Assembly: GCA_031292915.1 (NCBI GenBank)
Contig: JAUMSH010000084.1
Coordinates: 1-55,861, forward strand
Direction: 5' to 3'
DNA from: Collinsella sp.
GTDB taxonomy: Bacteria; Actinomycetota; Coriobacteriia; Coriobacteriales; Coriobacteriaceae
DNA: 55,861 nucleotides
This document shows, in pieces, positions 50,403-55,861 of this stretch. Below the pieces are notes generated by a model. It did not search any database. It was not told the origin of the DNA and saw only the letters and a list, made by a program, of their open reading frames with translations. Within the stretch, counting starts at the first letter, position 1; every line of letters begins with the position of its first letter. A program made the position numbers and the translations under genes.

Positions 50403-52886
50403 CTATTCGTTAGCGTCCTCGGTATTGTTGCGGGCATTGGCAAGCATCGCCGCGCCGGCGACCGTCGTCGCCACGGCGGCAGCGGCGAGCCCGGCGGCGA
50501 TGCCAGAGCCGTCGCCTGTGTCGGCGAGTTTTCCGCCCGAGTCCTTGCTCTTGTTGCCGCCGCCGTTCTTGTCGGCGCCGTCTGCGTTGGAACCCGTGCC
50601 GCTGCCGGTGCCGCCTGCACTGCCCGAGGCCGCTACGGTAAAGCTTACGGCTCCATCGCTGGCGAGCATGTAGTTCTGTGCCGCGTCGCCCAAAAGGTCT
50701 TTCGCGCGCACCCAGTACGTCCCTGCGGCAAATGTTTCGCCCTCGGCCATTGCCGTGCCCGGAGCGCCGTTCGCGTCGTGCACAAACTCGAGCTGGGCCG
50801 TGCAGGCATCGGTTTCGAGCTTGCCCTCGAGTGATGCCGCAATCTTGGCGCGCACGTCTTCGCCGGCCTTAAGGCCTTCGAGTCCCTCAAAATGGGGCGT
50901 CAGCGCGCGTCGATCGATATCGATGGGCACAGAGCCCTGCAGCCCCGTAACGGTCTCGTTGCCCAGGGCGTCGACATCCACGTATTCGATGGCAAACGCG
51001 CTGCCAGAAGCGGCCACGTTGAGTACGTTGCTGCTGTCGACAAGGCGGAAATGGCCCTCGCCAACGGTCTTGCCATCTTGGAGCGAGGCATCGCTCAGCG
51101 AGTCTCCATACGTCATGTGCATGCGGTCCGGGAGGCAGCATGAAACTGTTGGCTTGTGCTTCGCGTCGTAATTGCGTTGGTAGATGCTCCGGGCCAGTGC
51201 CGAATCGACAAAGTCGGACGCGATAATGCCAACGTGCTTGAGGCAATCTGACTTTGTTTTATCGCTGCCGCTGGGATTGATGTACTGGCTCTTGTACAGA
51301 TGCTCGTTGACCACTCGCGCCGCGGTAAAAGGATTGCTTCCTTGTTTGTAATTCGTGCAACTGGTGTAGTTGATAGACCAGCAGCGTTCCAGGACTTGCA
51401 CCTTGGCGCCATCATTGTCCTCGACGTCCACCTTGTTGCGCGTGAGATTGGTCGTCTCTCGCAGCGCCATATCGACCCAGCTAATCTTGTCGGTTCCGGT
51501 GCATTCAAAATGGTCCTGGGCGTATACCTTGGTGCAATAGGGCTCTTTGTCGCCCGCATTGCCCGTAGTCTCAAAGCCTCGCGCGTCTTGGACGAGGCAC
51601 ATCGACTGCCCGGAATGCGCCTTGATTTTGTCGTCCCATTGGGTGAGATCGAGGCCCCACGTGTGGCTGCTTACGCTGTTGCCGGCGAGTACAAATCGAC
51701 GCAGCAGGACGATCTTTCCGCGCACCTCGTTCAGTGTGGGGATTCGGCTCGACGTGTAGAACAGATCGGGATTATCGTGCATAACCTTGGCGAAAGCCGT
51801 CGTAACGCTTTCGTCGGTAGCCTCGTCGTTGCCTCGTGACGCAAGCATGATGAGCGCTTCTGACGGGTTTTCGTTCAAAAATGTTTTGAAGTAACCGATG
51901 ACATCGGAGAGATGCATAAAGCCCCCGTCTTTTTTGAGCAGGTAGCATCTTCCATGGTCGATACCGGGGTCGCCGTTCTCGTCGTTCCTTCCGAGTCGGA
52001 TATCAAAATAGCGAATGCCTTCGAGCAACTGCGTCGGGATGTAATCCTGCTGGCACTTTGCTTGTGAGGATTGGGGCTCGGTGTCGTTGTCCACGCTGCA
52101 GGTGCCCGAATCATGCGTGCCCGGGATACTCAGCTCGTCGAGGTACTTGTTGTCGTCGACGTATTTCATCCAGCATGGTCCGTCGACGTAGCTGCTATAC
52201 GTGGTCCAGTCGATACTTCTAACTGTGGTATTGATCTTGCCCATGTCGTAACCGACAAGTTCTAGCTCCCACGGAATGCTCTTACTCTTATGGCAGATCT
52301 TATTGTTGTCCTGGTCTTTGCCGTCCGATTCTATTGCCAGGTACTTAATGTCTTTTTTCTCGGTTTCTTTCTCGACCGTGCGGTCTCGAATGATATAGGT
52401 TCCGTTTGATTGACGTTCGAACGCAAAAGCGCGGCTGGGCTTGTTGTCATACTCGCCGCCCCATACGTGGATGACCTTTCCATCTTTGTCCGAGTCGTCG
52501 TCGACCGACCAAATGCTGTAGCCCGTCTTTTTATGCTCTTCGAAATTGAGCAAGGTGCGGATAGCATACCAGTTTGTATCGTCATTCTTGGTCGTTACGT
52601 TCTCAAGGATGAGCTTGCTGGACGTGCCGTCGTTAAACAGGTGGCAGACGTTGCCGCGAACGGTGCCGTCTTGGTTGACGCTCGCGGTGCGAAAATAGCC
52701 CGCGGGGCGAAGGCGAATGACGAAATTGTCGAGGCTGTCCGACGGTGCGGGTGTGTTGTCTGCAAATGCCGTTCGCAGGGGAATGCCCGGCGCTGCGGTT
52801 TCAGGCAGGCTTGCAAGTGGTGACAACGCCGCAAGCCCTAGGCCCAGCGTAAACGCTCGGCGGCTGATGGCATGGTGTTCGGTCAT
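50403..52886 (-). CDS. Cell-surface phosphatidylinositol phospholipase C-like protein
   Basis: An 827-residue exported protein. The N-terminus has a twin-arginine signal (ISRRAFTLGLGLAALSP). Residues about 50-230 look like a beta-trefoil (ricin-like) region. The PI-PLC X domain follows: LDELSIPGTHDSGT near 250 (first catalytic His), IRYFDIRLGRN, IDHGRCY near 313 (second His) and NPSEALIMLASRG. After about 600 come Ig-like wall-spanning repeats, a Gly/Asn/Lys linker and LADTG, a hydrophobic helix and a short tail, a variant sortase signal. PI-PLCs cleave phosphatidylinositol or GPI anchors. The tail has only one Arg, so sortase anchoring is probable, not certain. Start has GGAGGAG. Confidence 0.85.
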   Translation of the reverse strand: MTEHHAISRRAFTLGLGLAALSPLASLPETAAPGIPLRTAFADNTPAPSDSLDNFVIRLRPAGYFRTASVNQDGTVRGNVCHLFNDGTSSKLILENVTTKNDDTNWYAIRTLLNFEEHKKTGYSIWSVDDDSDKDGKVIHVWGGEYDNKPSRAFAFERQSNGTYIIRDRTVEKETEKKDIKYLAIESDGKDQDNNKICHKSKSIPWELELVGYDMGKINTTVRSIDWTTYSSYVDGPCWMKYVDDNKYLDELSIPGTHDSGTCSVDNDTEPQSSQAKCQQDYIPTQLLEGIRYFDIRLGRNDENGDPGIDHGRCYLLKKDGGFMHLSDVIGYFKTFLNENPSEALIMLASRGNDEATDESVTTAFAKVMHDNPDLFYTSSRIPTLNEVRGKIVLLRRFVLAGNSVSSHTWGLDLTQWDDKIKAHSGQSMCLVQDARGFETTGNAGDKEPYCTKVYAQDHFECTGTDKISWVDMALRETTNLTRNKVDVEDNDGAKVQVLERCWSINYTSCTNYKQGSNPFTAARVVNEHLYKSQYINPSGSDKTKSDCLKHVGIIASDFVDSALARSIYQRNYDAKHKPTVSCCLPDRMHMTYGDSLSDASLQDGKTVGEGHFRLVDSSNVLNVAASGSAFAIEYVDVDALGNETVTGLQGSVPIDIDRRALTPHFEGLEGLKAGEDVRAKIAASLEGKLETDACTAQLEFVHDANGAPGTAMAEGETFAAGTYWVRAKDLLGDAAQNYMLASDGAVSFTVAASGSAGGTGSGTGSNADGADKNGGGNKSKDSGGKLADTGDGSGIAAGLAAAAVATTVAGAAMLANARNNTEDANE

Positions 52887-53094
52887 ATCTCCTCCGTTCG
52901 CAGGGTGCGGTTATGCACATGTTTTGGTCACTATACTGCCCAGATGTTTAAAGACGCCGGTTTAAATTGCCTGCGCGGCGCTATAAATCGGCGGGCGGAC
53001 GTGTTGGGGCACTTGTCTATTTGTGCTGTTATCACGTCTGGGATGGTTTTGGAGCCCGGCATCCTGCGTTCGTCGGCTACCGGCATAAGAATGG

Positions 53095-53118
53095 GGAGGG
53101 TCGGCTTACCGGCCCTCC
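53095..53118 (-). terminator. Hairpin downstream of lipoprotein gene
   Basis: GGAGGGTCGG (53095-53104) pairs with CCGGCCCTCC (53109-53118), 74 bases past the lipoprotein stop. The minus-strand tail is weak (CCCCATTCTTA). A very similar hairpin lies upstream of the gene at 53929-53957. The rest of 52887-53191 holds no gene I can support. Confidence 0.5.
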
Positions 53119-53191
53119 CTGGGTACGAAGCGCTGGGATACCGTCGCTTGTTTGCACTGCGTCCGTGTTTCCCGTTGTGCTCGCCAGTCGC

Positions 53192-53785
53192 TTAGCGCTT
53201 GATCTCGATATCCTCGAGCTTGACGTCCATGGCCTCGGTCTTGGCCTTGGCGATGTCGTCGGCAAACTCCAGAGACTTCATCATGGTCTCGACGGCGTCC
53301 TTGTGCTCCTCGACATTGTCGATACGTACGTACACACTGCCGCCGTCAACGTCAGTGAAGTACTCGGTCGTCACGCCGCCCGAGTGCGTAAAGTAGGCGC
53401 TGCGCCAGGTCTTGCCGTTGTACTTAACGGGATCGCTCTCGGTCCATCCGGAGTTGGCCTTCCACTTTGCCTCGTAGTCAAACAGTTCATCGGCGTTCTT
53501 GTCAGGATCGAAGACGGGGATGAAGCGGTCGCTGGCATGCTCGCTCTCGGTGAACTTAAACTGGGCCCTGTCGGCGGTATCGCCTGCGACGTCCGTGATT
53601 TCGACGCCCTCGGGGACTTCGACCTTAAACCAAATGAAGTCGGTCCTCATATCCACGGCTGGCTTTTCCGCGCCGCCGTCACCGCCACTGCCGGTAGCGT
53701 CGCCGTTTCCGCCACAACCCACCAGGGCAACCGCGGCAAAGAGACTGATGCAGAGGGTGAGAATCGCAAAGGCCTTCTTTTTCAT
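53192..53785 (-). CDS. Lipoprotein of unknown function
   Basis: A 197-residue secreted lipoprotein: basic N-terminus MKKK, hydrophobic signal, lipobox VALVGC with Cys24, then a Gly/Asp-rich linker (25-42) and a compact alpha/beta domain (43-197, for example DFIWFKVEVPEGVEIT, TWRSAYFTHSGGVTTEYF, VYVRIDNVEEHKDAVETMMKSLEF). I do not recognise the family; the fold pattern resembles small extracytoplasmic domains that follow lipid anchors. It lies behind the phospholipase gene's upstream region on the same strand, 305 bases apart, so probably a separate transcript. Confidence 0.8.
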   Translation of the reverse strand: MKKKAFAILTLCISLFAAVALVGCGGNGDATGSGGDGGAEKPAVDMRTDFIWFKVEVPEGVEITDVAGDTADRAQFKFTESEHASDRFIPVFDPDKNADELFDYEAKWKANSGWTESDPVKYNGKTWRSAYFTHSGGVTTEYFTDVDGGSVYVRIDNVEEHKDAVETMMKSLEFADDIAKAKTEAMDVKLEDIEIKR

Positions 53786-53855
53786 GGTCGTGTCCTCCTC
53801 GATCTGTAACCGCCCATGGATTACCTGCCTTTACTGTACGCGCGGACGGCTCGCT

Positions 53856-54084
53856 AGGGTGGGCCATGTGTCCCATTCTGGGGGCTGGAATTGCGCCGAC
53901 AAGTGGCAATATGTGCGGTCGCAAAAGAGGGGAGGGCCGATGCTGTCGGCCCTCCCCGGGGTGAGGTGCCCGTTGATTTAATGGGGCGCGCGTGCGTGGG
54001 CGTTGCCCCAACAGGTTCCTTGTTTATAGATATGCCTCAGTTTTTGACGTCCGGAAGTCTCGAAAGGTGGGCCATGTGTCCCAT
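53856..54084. repeat. Direct repeat GGTGGGCCATGTGTCCCAT
   Basis: This 19-base sequence occurs at about 53858-53876 and 54066-54084, between the lipoprotein gene and the cyclohydrolase gene. A related sequence with the GTGTCCCA part inverted lies at 46964-46991. Each has the GTCCC (GGGAC) core. Confidence 0.75.
53929..53957 (-). terminator. Perfect 12-bp hairpin, possible minus-strand terminator
   Basis: GGGGAGGGCCGA (53929-53940) pairs with its complement at 53946-53957, loop TGCTG; on the minus strand a CTCTTTTG tail follows. No minus-strand gene lies to the right within the window, so what it ends is unclear. Confidence 0.5.
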
Positions 54085-54139
54085 GTTTGCGGTGCCGAGG
54101 CCTATCGTTCGTCATAGAAATCCGCGATGGCCAGGTGCG

Positions 54140-54168
54140 CTGACGCTCATGTACTTATGGGCTAGACT
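54140..54168 (+). promoter_or_regulatory. Probable promoter of the cyclohydrolase-folD operon
   Basis: CTGACG (54140-54145), 17-base spacer, TAGACT (54163-54168): two four-of-six boxes at ideal spacing, 77 bases before the first start codon. Confidence 0.55.
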
Positions 54169-54245
54169 TAGCACCATTATGTGATTGATGCGGTCGGTCG
54201 GCGGTTGCCACCCGACCGATGTATATGACTTGAAGGTGCGTGCGT

Positions 54246-54878
54246 ATGAGCCAAGAGATGATGGATAAAACATGTCGAGAGTTTGCCGAGGCGCTTGCCG
54301 CACGCGAGCCGGTTCCCGGCGGCGGTAGCGCGAGCGCCTTTGTAGGTGCACTGGGCGCCTCGCTTTGCGGGATGGTTGCTCGCTATGGGGCGACAAACCC
54401 TGCGCTTGCCGATCGCGCAGACGATCTGACGCGCGCGTTTGCCCAGGCGGATGAGTTGGCGCAGGAACTTGTGGGTCTGGTCGCCGAGGACGTTCGTGCG
54501 TACGGCCAGGTGTCCGCGGCGTACGGTATTCCGCGTGACGATCCGACTCGAGCGACCGCGATTCAGGATGCGCTGCATGTGGCCGCTCTGCCGCCGTATC
54601 GCATTATGGATGCCTGCGGGCGTGCGCTGGCGCTGCTCGAGGACATGGCCGACAAGGGTTCGCGTCAACTGCTGTCCGATGTGGCGTGCGGCGCCGTGTT
54701 CTGCCGTGCCGCTATGCAGGGCGCGAGCTTGACGCTCTTTGCGAACACCACGTCTATGAAGGATCGCGCTCGTGCTAAGGAGCTCGAGACGGCGTGTGAT
54801 GAGTTGCTCGACACATGGTTGCCGCGCGCCGATGCGCTGGCGCGCCGCGCCTCCGACGCTGCAAGGAAGAGAGGATAG
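54246..54878 (+). CDS. fchA: Cyclodeaminase/cyclohydrolase family protein (FchA-like)
   Basis: A 210-residue, mostly helical protein of the FTCD cyclodeaminase/FchA family, with the folate-loop signature PVPGGGSASAFVGALGAS at about residues 22-39. Stand-alone members of this length include methenyl-THF cyclohydrolase (FchA), which interconverts methenyl- and formyl-THF; the formimino-THF cyclodeaminase reaction is the alternative. The formiminotransferase half and histidine-degradation genes are absent, and folD starts 2 bases after the stop, which favours the cyclohydrolase role. ATG 54246 has GAAGG 9 bases upstream. Confidence 0.8.
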   Translation: MSQEMMDKTCREFAEALAAREPVPGGGSASAFVGALGASLCGMVARYGATNPALADRADDLTRAFAQADELAQELVGLVAEDVRAYGQVSAAYGIPRDDPTRATAIQDALHVAALPPYRIMDACGRALALLEDMADKGSRQLLSDVACGAVFCRAAMQGASLTLFANTTSMKDRARAKELETACDELLDTWLPRADALARRASDAARKRG

Positions 54879-54880
54879 CC

Positions 54881-55747
54881 ATGGCTGAACTGCTGAAGGG
54901 TGCTCCCGTTGCTCGCGCTTTGACTGAGGAACTTGCTGCTCGCTGCGCAGCCCTGCGCGAGCGGGGCGTTGTTCCGACGTTGGCTATCGTGCGTGTAGGT
55001 GAACGCGAGGACGACCTATCCTACGAGCGCGGTGCGCTCAAGCGCTGCGAAAAAGTGGGGATTGAGGCTCGTCGCGTTTTGCTTTCTGCCGATGTTTCGC
55101 AGGACGAGCTGTTGACGGCCATCGAGGACATCAATACCGATTCGGCTGTTCATGGCTGTTTGATGTTCCGCCCGCTGCCCGCCGGCCTTGACGAGAACGC
55201 CGTCGCCGCAGCGCTCGATCCCGCCAAGGACGTTGACTCCATGACGCCGGCTTCGCTGCTCACCACGCTTTCGGGGCGCGGCGAGGGTTTTGCCCCCTGC
55301 ACAGCCGAAGCCGTGCTGGCTTTGCTGGATCATTACGGCGTTGAGCTGGATGGAGCTAAGGTTGCTGTGGTCGGGCGCTCGCTGGTGATCGGGCGTCCCG
55401 TTGCCGCCGCACTTACGGCTCGCAATGCCACGGTGACGACGTGCCATACGCATACACGCGATCTTGCTGCCGAGTGCCGTTCTGCCGATATCGTTGTTGC
55501 GGCCGTTGGACGCGCGAGCACGATTGGCGCGGATGCCGTTCGCGAGGGCCAGACGATCATTGATGTTGGCATTAACTGGGACGAGGCTGCTGGCAAGCTG
55601 GTCGGGGACATCGATTTTGATGCTGCGGAGCCGGTCGTTAACGCCATCACGCCCGTGCCGGGCGGCGTGGGGGCTGTGACCACCGCGATTCTCGCCAAAC
55701 ACGTGATTGAGGCGGCGGAGCGGGTGGCGCGCGCAGACGTGGTGTAA
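54881..55747 (+). CDS. folD: FolD-like methylene-THF dehydrogenase with altered cyclohydrolase site
   Basis: A 288-residue FolD homologue with intact NAD(P) motif (VVGRSLVIGRPVAA near residue 166) and C-terminal PGGVGAVTTAILAKH. In bifunctional FolD the active site uses Tyr, Lys (YxxxK) and Gln (QLPLP). Here Tyr48 is kept, but the Lys position is Ala52 (SYERGALKR) and QLPLP reads FRPLP; the KDVD Asp pair is kept. In known enzymes loss of that Lys removes cyclohydrolase activity, so this protein may act only as dehydrogenase, with the upstream FchA-like protein doing the other step. The last codons lie inside the window-terminal repeat. Confidence 0.9.
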   Translation: MAELLKGAPVARALTEELAARCAALRERGVVPTLAIVRVGEREDDLSYERGALKRCEKVGIEARRVLLSADVSQDELLTAIEDINTDSAVHGCLMFRPLPAGLDENAVAAALDPAKDVDSMTPASLLTTLSGRGEGFAPCTAEAVLALLDHYGVELDGAKVAVVGRSLVIGRPVAAALTARNATVTTCHTHTRDLAAECRSADIVVAAVGRASTIGADAVREGQTIIDVGINWDEAAGKLVGDIDFDAAEPVVNAITPVPGGVGAVTTAILAKHVIEAAERVARADVV

Positions 55748-55861
55748 GAGTGTCCTGAGGTCCGTCGCTGCAAGCCCCGATGTTACTCCTTCTTGAGGCC
55801 GCGCTTCTCGACTATCTCGTCCACTATCTCCCTGGCGCGCCGCCCGAGCGCGCGGCGCCTC
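55723..55861. repeat. Right copy of window-terminal inverted repeat
   Basis: Exact reverse complement of positions 2-140. It spans the last folD codons, a 35-bp spacer and the 3' end of a convergent gene. Confidence 0.95.
55783..55861 (-). CDS. Partial C-terminus of unidentified protein (second copy)
   Basis: Minus-strand frame ending in EIVEKRGLKKE and TAA (55785-55783), identical to the fragment at the left edge. It converges on folD with a 35-base gap. The body of the gene lies outside the window, so its identity and whether it is one gene seen twice cannot be decided. Confidence 0.4.
   Translation of the reverse strand, partial: RRRALGRRAREIVDEIVEKRGLKKE

Overview
The window reads as a G+C-rich chromosomal segment of an anaerobic actinobacterium of the class Coriobacteriia, most likely Collinsella or a close relative. 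This rests on gene content and codon style (an [FeFe]-hydrogenase with a GltD-type partner, desulfoferrodoxin, lactaldehyde reductase, formate-tetrahydrofolate ligase, AddAB rather than RecBCD, Tat/sortase-type surface protein). No taxonomic marker gene is present, so it remains an inference. I see no rRNA, tRNA, CRISPR array, prophage or complete insertion sequence.

Layout. 0.3-7.4 kb: a flavodoxin/ferredoxin protein, then a same-strand run with a NuoF-GltD fusion, an [FeFe]-hydrogenase, a Tat-type lipoprotein and an ABC permease-ATPase fusion. 7.5-8.9 kb: an orphan RelB/DinJ-like antitoxin with an operator-like, hairpin-rich leader, and a CPBP membrane protease. 8.9-12.9 kb: an AraC regulator divergent from a family-1 glycosidase and a PTS EIIBC permease. 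13-23.3 kb: YgiQ, a YoaK-like membrane protein, FucO, an M42 peptidase, MnmA, CysK divergent from an Rrf2 regulator, a small holin-like membrane protein and a TrpR-fold regulator. 23.5-37.7 kb: AddB, AddA, DnaE and a SWIM-SNF2 helicase. 37.8-42.7 kb: superoxide reductase, a degenerate NAD-synthetase-like protein and ruvC-ruvA-ruvB. 42.8-55.8 kb: formate-THF ligase, a PASTA-like membrane protein, a cation efflux transporter, a zinc-ribbon protein, a YhcG nuclease, a small PH-like protein, a cell-wall phosphatidylinositol phospholipase C-like protein, a lipoprotein, and a cyclohydrolase-family gene coupled to folD.

How the genes work together. The NuoF-GltD fusion and HydA should move electrons between NAD(P)H, ferredoxin-type clusters and H2. 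Formate-THF ligase, the FchA-like cyclohydrolase and FolD form a one-carbon route. This FolD lacks the usual cyclohydrolase Lys and Gln, and the gene 2 bp upstream is a cyclohydrolase-family protein, which suggests the two activities are split between the pair. AddAB, DnaE, the SNF2 helicase and RuvCAB make a large DNA repair and replication block.

The non-coding sequence is unusually structured. Several different long intergenic palindromes occur, most carrying a GGGAC core, and some recur in the window as full or half copies. There is also a roughly 270-bp MITE-like element, a Trp-containing upstream ORF before the TrpR-fold gene, and a candidate small RNA with its own terminator. The two window ends are perfect inverted copies of each other over at least 139 bp, including the last codons of folD. 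That is either a real invertible or duplicated junction or an assembly-graph effect.
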